Assembly (NCBI GenBank): GCA_900470095.1
Contig: UBZM01000019.1
Location: 28,939 to 92,938 of the forward strand
Reading direction: 5' to 3'
DNA from: Hyphomicrobiales bacterium
GTDB lineage: Bacteria > Pseudomonadota > Alphaproteobacteria > Rhizobiales > Beijerinckiaceae
DNA: 64,000 bases
This document shows, one piece after another, positions 26,971 to 35,744 of this stretch (positions are counted from its first letter, which is position 1; each line of letters starts with the position of its first letter). The notes under the pieces were generated by a model that saw nothing but the letters and a program-made list of their open reading frames with translations, was not told the origin of the DNA and did no database searches. Position numbers and translations under genes: made by a program.

Positions 26971-26985
26971 GCTGCCTGCCTGGAA

Positions 26986-27006
26986 GCGGACGTTCAGAGC
27001 GTCCGC
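26986..27006 (+). terminator. Candidate terminator of the redox operon
   Basis: GCGGACG / CGTCCGC arms with a 7-base loop sit 15 bases after the cytochrome stop. The tail (aaag) has no T run, so it may be a weak or Rho-assisted end. Confidence 0.4.
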
Positions 27007-27202
27007 AAAGGGCCGCGCCCTGCCGTTACGCGCAACACCGCGAATGTCTCAGATGGGTCCGGGAGCGGATTCTGGCCAGTAGCCCGGAAGCAGGCATTGC
27101 CAACGGTCTCGCCTGACTTCCGTTCCCGACCCGAGTCGGACCTGGGCATGTTTGCTCTCGGCTGCCGCTGTTATTGGGATGATTGTGAGGCTTCGGAGCC
27201 CG

Positions 27203-27613
27203 CTACCAAAGACGCTTGACTGCGAAGCCGTCGAAGAGTGCGTCGTTCGAAATCAGCACGATGTCTTCGGATTGAGCCTGGGCAATGAGCAGGCGGTCGA
27301 ACGGGTCGTTGTGCGCGATGTTCATCGCGCCGGCGAGCAGGGCATGGCGGACGGTGATCGCCAATTCCGAAAAGCCCTGATCGGCGATGATCGCCTCAAA
27401 GTCCTGCGCGAGCAGCGCCGCGTCAGGGAGCTTGCCGACACGGAATTTTGTGGCGACCTCCATGGCCGAGGCGGCGCTGACGGCGATGCTGTTGGCCTCG
27501 TCCCCGATCGCCTCGCGAGCACGGGGGCTCAGCGCCTCGTCACCCGCCAGCCACCAGATCAGAGCATGGGTATCGAGCAGCAGCCTCAAGTGAGATTCCA
27601 CCCCCGAGTTCAT
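27203..27613 (-). CDS. VapC-type PIN-domain toxin
   Basis: The product is about 130 residues, a PIN-fold ribonuclease with the acidic active-site pattern: Asp in LLLDTHALIWWLAG, Glu in AASAMEVATKFRVGK, Asp in NDPFDRLLIAQA and Asp in LISNDALFDGF. It targets RNA and is held by the antitoxin encoded just upstream. An ATG at 27613 and a TTG at 27589 (LRLLLDTH) are possible starts. The TTG matches the usual beginning of the family. It overlaps the annotated antitoxin frame by 50-74 bases, which is unusual. Confidence 0.9.
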   Translation of the reverse strand: MNSGVESHLRLLLDTHALIWWLAGDEALSPRAREAIGDEANSIAVSAASAMEVATKFRVGKLPDAALLAQDFEAIIADQGFSELAITVRHALLAGAMNIAHNDPFDRLLIAQAQSEDIVLISNDALFDGFAVKRLW

Positions 27614-27860
27614 TCTCGGGCAGCGGCTCGTCAAAGCGCGCATCAACGGCGATCTTTCCCTTGAGCGCCCCGAAGCGCCGCTTGCCGCGTGGTGCGACCG
27701 GCACCAGGCGCACGACCGGCCCGTTGCCACGGGCAATGATGACATCTCCGCCCTCAAGTGCGTCTGCGATCAGTTTGGACAGGTTGGTCTTTGCCTCGTG
27801 AACCGAGAACTGGGCCAGCTGCTTCCCCTTAGCTAAGGGGTCCGCACCGAGCAGGAGCAT
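27540..27860 (-). CDS. Phd/YefM-type antitoxin, 3' end probably frameshifted
   Basis: The core (AQFSVHEAKTNLSKLIADAL, GGDVIIARGNGPVVRLVPV) is the DNA-binding domain of Phd/YefM antitoxins, and ARFDEPLPENEL is the usual start of the toxin-binding tail. Family members begin near AQFS, so the first 15 residues here are doubtful. They cover a CCCTTAGCTAAGGG-type palindrome that is probably the autoregulatory operator. After ENELG the frame reads into the toxin gene. One extra G in the G5 run at 27601-27605 would give GWNLT and a TGA overlapping the toxin TTG. Confidence 0.75.
   Translation of the reverse strand: MLLLGADPLAKGKQLAQFSVHEAKTNLSKLIADALEGGDVIIARGNGPVVRLVPVAPRGKRRFGALKGKIAVDARFDEPLPENELGGGISLEAAARYPCSDLVAGG
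27826..27841. promoter_or_regulatory. Palindromic operator candidate of the toxin-antitoxin pair
   Basis: A palindrome centred on TTAGCTAA and bounded by C and G runs lies immediately before the conserved start of the antitoxin. Boundaries are given to within a base or two. Antitoxin-toxin complexes commonly bind such a site to repress their own operon. Confidence 0.5.
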
Positions 27861-27910
27861 GCCAGACGAGCGCGATTGCGCGCCCCAAGGCGTCGCGGCA
27901 GCCTGTCTCC

Positions 27911-30301
27911 CTATCGTCGCTTGAACGCGTCCATGAGGGCGGCACCCAGAGCGCCCTGGGTTTCCTTCTGTGGTGTCCGCGGCGGCCCTACCCGGCCGGA
28001 GCTGCCCTTGCCGTCGCGAGCGTCCTTGCCGGCGCGAGCGTCCTGGCCGCTGCGAGCATCCTGGCCGCTGCGAGCATCCTGGCCGCCGCGAGCATCCTGG
28101 CGCGCGTTCTCGCGCGGCCCCTTCGAGCCGTCGGCACCTGCGTCGCTCCGCATGGAGAGCGAGATGCGCTTGCGCTTGATGTCGACCTCCAGGACACGCA
28201 CCTTCACCACGTCGCCGACCTTGACCACCTCATGCGCGTCCTTCACGAAGCGCTCGGCAAGCTGCGAGACATGGACGAGCCCGTCCTGATGGACGCCGAT
28301 ATCGACGAAGGCGCCGAAGGCGGCAACATTCGTCACCGTGCCCTCCAGCATCATCCCGATTTCGAGGTCCTTCATGTCGTCGACGCCGTCCGCGAAGGTC
28401 GCGGTCTTGAAGGCAGGGCGCGGGTCACGGCCGGGTTTGTCGAGTTCGGCGATGATGTCGCGCACGGTCGGCAAGCCGAAGCGATCGTCGACGAAGGCGC
28501 GAGGATCGAGCCTGGACAGCACAGCGCTATCACCCATCAGCTCACGCAGGTCACGCCCGCAGGCGGCGACGATCTTGCGCGCGACGCCATAGGCTTCCGG
28601 ATGCACCGCGGAGGCGTCGAGCGGCTCCGAGCCATCCCGGATGCGCAGGAAGCCGGCGCATTGCTCGAAGGTCCGGGGTCCGAGCCTGGCAACGGCGAGC
28701 AATTGGCGGCGGCTGCCGAAGGGGCCATTGGCATCGCGATGAGCGACGATCGCTTCGGCAAGCGCAGCGCCGAGCCCCGAGACCCGCGCCAGCAACGAGG
28801 CCGAAGCGGTGTTGAGGTCGACCCCGACCGCGTTCACGGCATCCTCGACCATGGCGTCGAGCGCGCGGGCAAGATGGTACTGATCGACGTCGTGCTGATA
28901 CTGGCCGACGCCGATGGATTTTGGATCGATCTTGACGAGTTCCGCCAGCGGGTCCTGCAAGCGCCTTGCGATGGAAACCGCGCCGCGCAGCGTGACGTCG
29001 AGGCCCGGAAACTCGGCGGCGGCTTGTTCCGAGGCGGAATAAACCGAGGCACCGGCCTCCGAGACGACCACCTTGATCGGCTTGGGCGGCGGTAGATCGC
29101 CCAGCAGCTCCGCGACCAGCTTCTCGGTTTCGCGACTGCCGGTCCCGTTGCCGATGGAGACGAGCTCCACGCCGTGCCTGCGGATCAGGCTCGCAAGCTC
29201 GGCCTGCGTGCCGCGAACATCGTTCCGCGGCGGAAATGGATAGACGGTCGTGGTGGCAAGCAGCTTGCCGGTGCCGTCGACCACCGCCACCTTCACGCCG
29301 GTCCGGATGCCGGGATCGAGACCCATGGTCGCCCGCGAGCCGGCAGGTGCGGCCAGAAGCAGATTCTTGAGATTGCGGGCGAAGACATTGATCGCCTCGG
29401 CTTCGGCCTTCATCCGCAGATCGGTCATCAGATCCACCGAGAGGTGAAGCGACAGCTTCACCCGCCAGGTCCAGCCGACGACCTCCATCAGCCACATATC
29501 CCCCGGCAACCTGTCGCCGATCGCGTAGGTCTCGGCGATCATCCGCATCACAGGCTTGACCGGGCGCGGATCATCCCTGTCCGCTTCGATGTCGAGCGTC
29601 AGGATGTCCTCGTTGCGGCCCCGCAGCATGGCCAACGCACGATGGCTCGGCACGTTGGCCCAGCGCTCGGTGTGATCGAAATAGTCAGCGAACTTGGCGC
29701 CCGCCTCCTCCTTCCCCTCGATCACGCGCGCACGTAAATCGGCCTTCTGATGGAGATAGCCGCGCAAACGACCGAGCAGCTCAGCATTCTGGGCGAACTG
29801 CTCCGACAGGATGTCCCGGGCACCGTCCAGCGCGCTCTTGGTTTCGGGCACTTGGTCGGTGAGATAGGACGCGGCCAGCTCGGTTGGCACAGCCCGGCGA
29901 TTGGCAAGGATCGCCTCGGCGAGCGGCCCGAGGCCGCGCTCACGCGCAATCTCTGCCTTGTTGCGGCGCTTGGGCTTGAAGGGAAGATAGATGTCCTCCA
30001 GCTCCGCCTTGGTCGTGGCGGCAGAGATCGAGGCCTCGAGTTCAGGCGTGAGCTTGTCCTGCTGGCGGATGGCCCCGAGAATGGCGCCGCGTCGGCCTTC
30101 CAGCTCGCGCAGATAGATCAGCCGTTCTCCGAGCTGGCGCAGCTGGGTGTCGTCCAATCCCCCGGTGACCTCCTTGCGATAGCGCGCGATGAAGGGAATG
30201 GTCGCCCCCTCGTCGATCAGTGCGATGGCGGCGGCTGCCTGCGGCAGGCGCGCGCCGATCTCGGCGGCGATGCGGGATGCGATTGCGGAGTTGTCGGACA
30301 T
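27911..30301 (-). CDS. tex: Tex-family transcription accessory RNA-binding protein
   Basis: The 796-residue protein is full length for Tex. It has the N-terminal helical region ([20 protein letters not shown]), a YqgF-like RNase H fold (about 325-450, [20 protein letters not shown]), helix-hairpin-helix repeats (about 490-560, [20 protein letters not shown]) and one S1 RNA-binding domain (about 640-710, [20 protein letters not shown]). A low-complexity tail with repeated Gly-Gln-Asp-Ala-Arg units follows. Tex is a conserved nucleic-acid-binding protein linked to transcription. It stands alone. Confidence 0.97.
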   Translation of the reverse strand: MSDNSAIASRIAAEIGARLPQAAAAIALIDEGATIPFIARYRKEVTGGLDDTQLRQLGERLIYLRELEGRRGAILGAIRQQDKLTPELEASISAATTKAELEDIYLPFKPKRRNKAEIARERGLGPLAEAILANRRAVPTELAASYLTDQVPETKSALDGARDILSEQFAQNAELLGRLRGYLHQKADLRARVIEGKEEAGAKFADYFDHTERWANVPSHRALAMLRGRNEDILTLDIEADRDDPRPVKPVMRMIAETYAIGDRLPGDMWLMEVVGWTWRVKLSLHLSVDLMTDLRMKAEAEAINVFARNLKNLLLAAPAGSRATMGLDPGIRTGVKVAVVDGTGKLLATTTVYPFPPRNDVRGTQAELASLIRRHGVELVSIGNGTGSRETEKLVAELLGDLPPPKPIKVVVSEAGASVYSASEQAAAEFPGLDVTLRGAVSIARRLQDPLAELVKIDPKSIGVGQYQHDVDQYHLARALDAMVEDAVNAVGVDLNTASASLLARVSGLGAALAEAIVAHRDANGPFGSRRQLLAVARLGPRTFEQCAGFLRIRDGSEPLDASAVHPEAYGVARKIVAACGRDLRELMGDSAVLSRLDPRAFVDDRFGLPTVRDIIAELDKPGRDPRPAFKTATFADGVDDMKDLEIGMMLEGTVTNVAAFGAFVDIGVHQDGLVHVSQLAERFVKDAHEVVKVGDVVKVRVLEVDIKRKRISLSMRSDAGADGSKGPRENARQDARGGQDARSGQDARSGQDARAGKDARDGKGSSGRVGPPRTPQKETQGALGAALMDAFKRR
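28015..28100. repeat. Imperfect 18-bp tandem repeats inside tex
   Basis: About four or five units of the type ctggccgctgcgagcatc encode the Asp-Ala-Arg-Ser-Gly-Gln-type repeats of the Tex tail. The charged, disordered tail probably aids RNA binding. Copy number may vary between strains. Confidence 0.8.
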
Positions 30302-30421
30302 TCAAAAACACTGGAACCGTTGCTGGAACAGATATGATAGTTGGCGGCTCTGCAGGTGCCTAGGCGATGCAGCCTGACTGCCTCCGCACCGATCATGCCC
30401 CTTCATAGCACCGCTCTCGAT

Positions 30422-30499
30422 CACCTCCATCCTGCACCTCCATCCTGCACCTCCATCCTGCACCTCCATCCTGCACCTCCATCCTGCACCTCCATCCTG
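30422..30499. repeat. 13-bp tandem repeat, six exact copies
   Basis: Unit cacctccatcctg is repeated six times without mismatch, in the gap upstream of tex and just before a GNAT gene fragment. Perfect copies suggest recent slippage expansion. Confidence 0.97.
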
Positions 30500-30583
30500 C
30501 CCCGACAGTCCTGCCCGAAGTCGGCAACGGCCGCCTGCGCGACAAACGGCTCAACGAAACGCTCTTCTCGTCATCGCCGGTTG

Positions 30584-30823
30584 CCGGAGCATGTCAGGTT
30601 TGGGGAATTCTATCTCCTTCCGGCCTTTCACGGGCGCGGCTCCGGCACGGCCATCCTGCGCCATTGCCTGGAGCTTGCGGATGAACGCGCCCTGCCCGTG
30701 CGGTTGGAACACCTGCACCGGAAGCCGGTTCGCTCGCTCTACCTGCGACATGGCTTTGTCGAGACAGTTCGTTCGGAGATCCATTGCTTCCTGGAGCGTC
30801 CGGCTGCGCGGAGCCCCGCCTGA
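30584..30823 (+). pseudogene. C-terminal fragment of a GNAT acetyltransferase
   Basis: The 80 codons from PEHVRFGEFYLLPAFHGRG to the stop match the last half of the intact GNAT at 37284-37760. The acetyl-CoA loop is present (HGRGSGTAI), but the N-terminal half is replaced by the tandem-repeat region. The region after the stop is also similar at both loci (repeat copies B and C), so a longer segment was duplicated and then diverged. Confidence 0.85.
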
Positions 30824-30829
30824 TTGTGT

Positions 30830-31040
30830 GCCCGGTCGCGCCAACGGGGGATGCCTTCGTGACAGGCCGGACCGCGCAAGCCTTCAGGCGGGCCGCCTCG
30901 CCTGCCTGGGAGCAGCCTCTACGGATGGTTGCGGCATTCTCCCGCCAGCAACGGGCGTCCTTCCTGCTCGCAGAAGGTCGCCGGGGCCTGGCCCTTGAGC
31001 AGACGTTCCGAAGGGAGCGTGGGGAGCTGAACGTCCCGTG
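30830..31040 (+). repeat. Dispersed intergenic repeat family 1, copy B
   Basis: It shares ACAGGCCGGACCGCGC (near 30860), GCAGAAGGTCGCCGGGGCC (near 30971) and GAGCAGACGTTCCGAAGG (near 30999) with other copies. It follows the GNAT fragment, as copy C follows the intact GNAT, and ends 175 bp before a DUF1254 gene. Confidence 0.8.
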
Positions 31041-31214
31041 AGCCGCCGCATTGGCCCCGGATCGCGCCAACCAACGGACATCCAGGCGGGCTTCGGATGG
31101 GCCGTTTCTGCGTAGTCAGCGGTCGCGGAGGCGCGTAACCTCTTGAAGACAGATGGTCTGGGGGCAGCATACGCGCGTTTGAGCACGAACTCTAAACTGG
31201 AAGGAGTGCCGAAA

Positions 31215-32639
31215 ATGTTCACGAAACGCGACTTCCTTCGTTCCGTCCCACTTGCTGCAATCGCCACCGCAGTGACGATGCCAAAATGGGCGCACGCGCA
31301 GGGTGCACAAGTAAAGCTTGACCATGCTCAGATCGAAAACATTGTACGGCGATCGTACCAATACGTCGCCATGTATAATGTAAACAATAAAGCTGCTATG
31401 GATGCGCAGAATCCCTTGAGCACCAAGGGATGGAACAAGATTCATAAATCCATGGAACTAGCAAACGCAAAAATGCACGCTATTGCTAGACCTAACAATG
31501 ATACTCTTTATCAGGTCGCCATGCTTGACCTACGAAATGAGCCGGTAATACTCTCTGTTCCTGCGTTCGATACGCGCTATGCCTCAATGGAGACCTCCGC
31601 TTACGATGGCTATATCGACATACCGTTGTCGACTAAATCGGGCGATTATAAGGAACCTACGAAGGTCCTTTTCTACTCGGCTCGCACTCAGGGATATACG
31701 CGGGATACCGGGATAGCAGGGGTGGCCAAGTCGATAGCGATGACAGGCGATTTCGTTATCGCTTTCATCCGCGTCATGCCGGAATCCAGCAACCCCGCGA
31801 AGCACGCCCGCATCCTTGAGCAGATCAAGGATTTGAAAGTCCAAACCCTGTCCGAATATCAGAGCAAGTCCGCCCAACCCTCCAGCAAGGTTCAATTTCC
31901 CGCTTACGGCGCGACAGATCAAGACACCTACGGCACTAATCTTCTGGAAGTAATGCAGTTCATCTTTAACCATACTACCTTCGATTCAGATAACGAACTC
32001 GATAAGGCATTGCTCGACGCCTACAAACCTCTCGGTGTGGAACCTGGCAAGACCTATGATGCGACGAAGGTGACGCCGATTGATGGCGCGACGTTCCGCC
32101 AAGTCTCAGAGGAAGTGAAGCAGGCAAACATTGCAGTCTTGGGCGATCAGGCCAAGGCTGAGGAGTTTCTCTTTCGCGCGTTTAAGCCGAAGGGCCACAT
32201 CGACCTCGACACTTTGGTGTTCCAGAATGTGATCGGGCCGATCGGTCAGCCAGCAGACGAAGCACTCTATCTTCCCGTCAACCCCGCAGATAACAAGCCG
32301 ATGAATGCGTTGCATGACTACGTCATAAAGATGACAAAGGAAGGACTGCCGCCTGCCCTGGCCTTCTGGTCAGTCACTCTTTACGACACGAAAAACGGCT
32401 GGTTCATCCCGAACAAGGAAAACAAGTATTCGGTCGGCCAAAATGCGGGATATAAACTGAACGCCGATGGCGGAATCGAAATCCACATTGCCGCCAACAA
32501 GCCCTCTGGGGTGCCGCCGGAAAATTGGCTGCCGATCAACCGCGAGGACCAAGGTATCAGTCCAATGCTGCGGCTATATGCTCCCGATCTTGCGAAGGCG
32601 AATACTTGGAAGGCTCCGAAAGCACAGCTCATGAGTTGA
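31215..32639 (+). CDS. Exported DUF1254/DUF1214 protein, low G+C
   Basis: This 474-residue protein has an export signal (TKRDFLRSVPLAAIATAVTM, cleavage near AHA-QG). A DUF1254 domain (about 45-190, with RPNNDTLYQVAMLDL and RYASMETSAYDGYIDIPLS) is followed by a C-terminal DUF1214 domain (about 350-460, with LPPALAFWSVTLYDTKNGWF and PENWLPINRED). Function is unknown. AAGGAG lies 9 bases before the ATG. G+C is close to one half, clearly below its neighbours, which suggests horizontal transfer. A high-G+C relative is at 54564. Confidence 0.93.
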   Translation: MFTKRDFLRSVPLAAIATAVTMPKWAHAQGAQVKLDHAQIENIVRRSYQYVAMYNVNNKAAMDAQNPLSTKGWNKIHKSMELANAKMHAIARPNNDTLYQVAMLDLRNEPVILSVPAFDTRYASMETSAYDGYIDIPLSTKSGDYKEPTKVLFYSARTQGYTRDTGIAGVAKSIAMTGDFVIAFIRVMPESSNPAKHARILEQIKDLKVQTLSEYQSKSAQPSSKVQFPAYGATDQDTYGTNLLEVMQFIFNHTTFDSDNELDKALLDAYKPLGVEPGKTYDATKVTPIDGATFRQVSEEVKQANIAVLGDQAKAEEFLFRAFKPKGHIDLDTLVFQNVIGPIGQPADEALYLPVNPADNKPMNALHDYVIKMTKEGLPPALAFWSVTLYDTKNGWFIPNKENKYSVGQNAGYKLNADGGIEIHIAANKPSGVPPENWLPINREDQGISPMLRLYAPDLAKANTWKAPKAQLMS

Positions 32640-32899
32640 GCGGGTTCAGAGCTGAGCTAGGGGCCAGCCCTTCGGAGATGGGTCAGGGGCGTGAATTCGG
32701 CCGAGCGCGAACACGCTTCCGCTTAGGGGCGATGGTGCCCGTTCGCCTCCGGCCCGGAACCAGACATTCGATCAGACGCCAGCATAGAGCCGCGCTTCCG
32801 CCGCGCGGGCCGCGGGGCTTTGCGTGTCGGCGGATGGTTCGCGGGGCGGATGACGGTGATGACCTGCGTGACGGGCGGAAGGCCGCCTGGCGCGTTCGG

Positions 32900-33369
32900 T
32901 CAGCCGAGCGGCCTTGCGCCCTCCTCCTGCAGCCAATCTGCGAGAGCACGAGCGCCCCTGGGCAGCTCGCTCTCGCCGGTCCAGATCAGGCCGTCGTGAT
33001 TTCCATCGGCGTCAAAGCCGACAGGTGCCAGCACGCGTTGCCGATCCAAGTCGTCGGTCGCCAGGACGAGCGGGCTCAGCGCCCCCCAGCCCGGCTGAAG
33101 CCGCCTCGACGATCAGGAAATGATGGTCGTAGAACCGGATCTCGCTGGGCGGATGGCATGAGGGATGGGCAGCGAGCCAGTGCGACCAGGCGTCCGGCCG
33201 CTCTTCCCGAACAGCTTGAAGCCAAGGTCCTCCGACAGCCTGGTGATGCGCCGGCTGACGGCGCCATCGGTCAGCGCGAGGCTACCGGCGCCAGGCGCAC
33301 CGAGCCGAGGCGGGCCGCCGTCTCGAATGCGCGCAGGTCGCCCAGGGATGGCAGTTGCGACCGCTTCAT
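32900..33369 (-). pseudogene. Decayed LysR-family regulator
   Basis: The start MKRSQLPSLGDLRAFETAAR and, in another phase, LTDGAVSRRITRLSEDLGFK represent a LysR (GcvA-like) helix-turn-helix. After another phase change, ALSPLVLATDDLDRQRVLAP through ADWLQEEGARPLG-stop is the end of the sensor domain. About half of the gene is missing, with at least two frameshifts. It is divergent from the DUF1537 kinase and may once have regulated it. Confidence 0.8.
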
Positions 33370-33443
33370 GGGTGATCTGGCATTACCGGTATGGCGCCAA
33401 AACTATCGCTTTTCTTGTCGCGTGGACGGGGCATGATCGGGAC

Positions 33444-34604
33444 ATGCGAAATGATGGGAAAGAGACGGTCGGGGTTCTCGCCGACGACCTGACCAGTGCA
33501 GCGGACGGGGCTGGCCCCTTCGTCATGCGGGGCCGCGGCGCCTGGGTCGGCCGGGGCCGGTTGCCCCGGCAACCGAGCGACGTCATCGCCGTGGACAGTG
33601 GCTCGCGCTCGGCTCCGGAGGCTGAGGTCGCGGAGCGGGTCGCGCGCCTCACCGCGCAGCTCGCCTCGCGTGACATCCTCTACAAGACGGTCGACTCGAC
33701 GCTGCGCGGACATGTCAGGGCCGAGCTGGACGCGGCGTTCCGGGCCAGCGGGCGTAGGCAACTCGTCTTCGCCCCGGCCTTTCCCGCGGCCGGACGCACG
33801 ACCGTCGGCGGCGTTCAATGCGTGGACGGTATCCCCGTGTCGGAGACCGCCTATGGCCGCGATCCGGTGCATCCGGCACGCCATTCGGTGCTTGCCGACC
33901 TGGTCCCGCCCTCCATCGGGAACGTGGTGCTGCTCGACGCCACGACGCAAGACGAGCTCGACGCGCAGGTTGCGGCCTTGCCCGAACCGGAGGCCACGCT
34001 GTGGGTGGGTTCCCCCGGAATGGCGGCGGCGCTGGCGCGGCGGCTGGCGCCGGCAGCGACCGAGGCTCCGGCTGCAGCGGTCGGTTGCGGGCCTGGCAAT
34101 ATTCTCATCGTCATCGGCAGCGCGAACCCGCGCAGTCACGGTCAGGCCGATCAGATCGAGAGGGCGAGCGGGGTCACCCTGCTGCGCAGCCCGGCAAAGC
34201 GCGAGGACGATCCCGCGCCGCTTCTCCTCCGGATCGCAAGAGATGCGGCAGACAGGCTTCGCGCCGGAGCCTTCGACGCGTTGATTGCCACGGGCGGGGA
34301 CACGATAGAGGCGATCCTCGACCTCCTGGACGTCCAGGAATTCGAGATCCTCCACGAGCTCGAGCCGGGTTTTCCGCTTGGCCGCGCCTGGCTCGATGAC
34401 GGGCGCCCCCTCCTTCTCGCCATGAAGGCCGGGGGGTTTGGCGGGGATGACACCTTGCGTCGCGCGGTCACGCGGCTGCGCCACGGGGCGCCACTCTCTG
34501 GCCGGGGCATCGCCGATCCGGCCAGCCTGGAGACCGCGTTCGCCGATGCAGGGCCGCTCGATTCCGCGCAAGCCCGGTCGAACAGAACGAAAAAGGTGTC
34601 CTGA
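33444..34604 (+). CDS. Four-carbon acid sugar kinase family protein (DUF1537)
   Basis: The 386-residue ATP-dependent kinase has the N-terminal substrate domain (VLADDLTSAADGAGPFVMRG, KTVDSTLRGHVRAELDAA) and the C-terminal nucleotide domain (ATGGDTIEAIL, ELEPGFPLGRA, MKAGGFGGDDTL). The family phosphorylates four-carbon acids such as threonate or erythronate on the way to dihydroxyacetone phosphate. It is slightly short for the family (410-430 residues). The stop overlaps the next ATG by one base. None of the usual partners (dehydrogenase, class II aldolase, PdxA2) is present; instead a barrel-cupin fusion follows. Confidence 0.9.
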   Translation: MRNDGKETVGVLADDLTSAADGAGPFVMRGRGAWVGRGRLPRQPSDVIAVDSGSRSAPEAEVAERVARLTAQLASRDILYKTVDSTLRGHVRAELDAAFRASGRRQLVFAPAFPAAGRTTVGGVQCVDGIPVSETAYGRDPVHPARHSVLADLVPPSIGNVVLLDATTQDELDAQVAALPEPEATLWVGSPGMAAALARRLAPAATEAPAAAVGCGPGNILIVIGSANPRSHGQADQIERASGVTLLRSPAKREDDPAPLLLRIARDAADRLRAGAFDALIATGGDTIEAILDLLDVQEFEILHELEPGFPLGRAWLDDGRPLLLAMKAGGFGGDDTLRRAVTRLRHGAPLSGRGIADPASLETAFADAGPLDSAQARSNRTKKVS

Positions 34605-35659
34605 TGGGACTTCGCTTCATCTTCATGCTGACGCGCAACGACCGCACCGTCGAAGACGCGTCGGAGCAGCTGCAAACCGCCCTGCATCTCGGGGTCCGGC
34701 ATATCGGCTTCAAGGATATCGGCCTGCCGCTCGACCAGTTGAAGGCGCTGAACGGGGCCATCAGGGACGGCGGCGCGACATCCTATCTCGAGGTCGTCTC
34801 GCTCGACCGCGACAGCGAAATCGCATCGGCAAAGGCTGCGGTCGAGATCGGCATCGACGTCCTGCTCGGCGGGACGAGGGTCGATGACGTGCTCCCGATC
34901 ATCGCCTGCACGACGATCCAGTACTGTCCGTTCCCGGGGCGGATCATCGGCCATCCCAGCGTCCTGGAAGGCAGCATCGAGGAGGTCGTCGCCAGTGCGC
35001 GGATGCTGGCGGCCCGCGACGGCGTGCACGGGCTCGATCTGCTGGCCTATCGCTCGCGGGAGAACGTGCCGGCCCTGATCCAGGCGGTCTGCGCCGCGGT
35101 CTCCAAGCCCGTCTATGTCGCCGGCTCGATCGACACGCCGGAGCGGATCACCGCCCTCAAGCAGGCCGGAGCCGCCGGATTCACGATCGGCACGGCCGCG
35201 CTCGACGGGAAATACCCGGCCGAGGGCAAGGACGTGCCCCACCAGCTCGCCAGGATCATTCGCGACGTCGCGACGCTCAACCGGCATATTTCACCGTTCC
35301 ACAAGGAGAACCTGAGATTTGCGTTCGGCCGGTTTTCCGACGGCTGGCCGCCCCATATCGCCGCGCGCGTCAACAACATGCAGATCAAGCTCGCCAGGTT
35401 CGAAGGCGAAGCGCCCTGGCATTTCCAGAAGCACGAGGACGAGGTCTTCTTCGTCCACAAGGGCCGGCTGCTGATGCGGTTCCGTGACCGCGACGAGCTC
35501 GTCGAGGAGGGCGAATTCATCGTCGTGCCCCATGGCGTCGAACGCTGCCCGGCAGCCCCGGAGGGCGCCTGCGAGGTGGTGCTGCTCGAGCTGGGCCCGG
35601 CGCCAGCCGCCGGCATCGCGGAGGACGGCCTGGCCAATGCCGGGTTCTTCCACACCTGA
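34604..35659 (+). CDS. TIM-barrel (HisA/KDPG-like) protein fused to a cupin domain
   Basis: The 351-residue fusion has residues 1-225 as a phosphate-binding TIM barrel. It shows RHIGFKDIGLP, ATSYLEVVSLDRDSEIASAK, VDVLLGG-type strands and a standard phosphate site VYVAGSIDTPERITALKQAG then GFTIGTAALDGK. Residues 255-345 form a cupin (WHFQKHEDEVFFVHKGRLLM, GEFIVVPHGVERCP) with metal-ligand His and Glu. Coupled to the DUF1537 kinase (TGATG overlap), it probably acts on the phosphorylated product, perhaps as an aldolase plus isomerase (inference). A decayed copy of the cupin part is at 36966. Confidence 0.8.
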   Translation: MGLRFIFMLTRNDRTVEDASEQLQTALHLGVRHIGFKDIGLPLDQLKALNGAIRDGGATSYLEVVSLDRDSEIASAKAAVEIGIDVLLGGTRVDDVLPIIACTTIQYCPFPGRIIGHPSVLEGSIEEVVASARMLAARDGVHGLDLLAYRSRENVPALIQAVCAAVSKPVYVAGSIDTPERITALKQAGAAGFTIGTAALDGKYPAEGKDVPHQLARIIRDVATLNRHISPFHKENLRFAFGRFSDGWPPHIAARVNNMQIKLARFEGEAPWHFQKHEDEVFFVHKGRLLMRFRDRDELVEEGEFIVVPHGVERCPAAPEGACEVVLLELGPAPAAGIAEDGLANAGFFHT

Positions 35660-35744
35660 CGCGCGCCGTCAGCCGATCCCTGGACGGGCGCGCGTAAGCA
35701 CCCGTAGCCGATACCGTCTCCGACCTGGAGCTCTCAGTGATGGG

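Noticed and set aside
30422..30499. CRISPR array
   Set aside because: The 13-bp units are contiguous, with no spacers, and there are no cas genes in the window.
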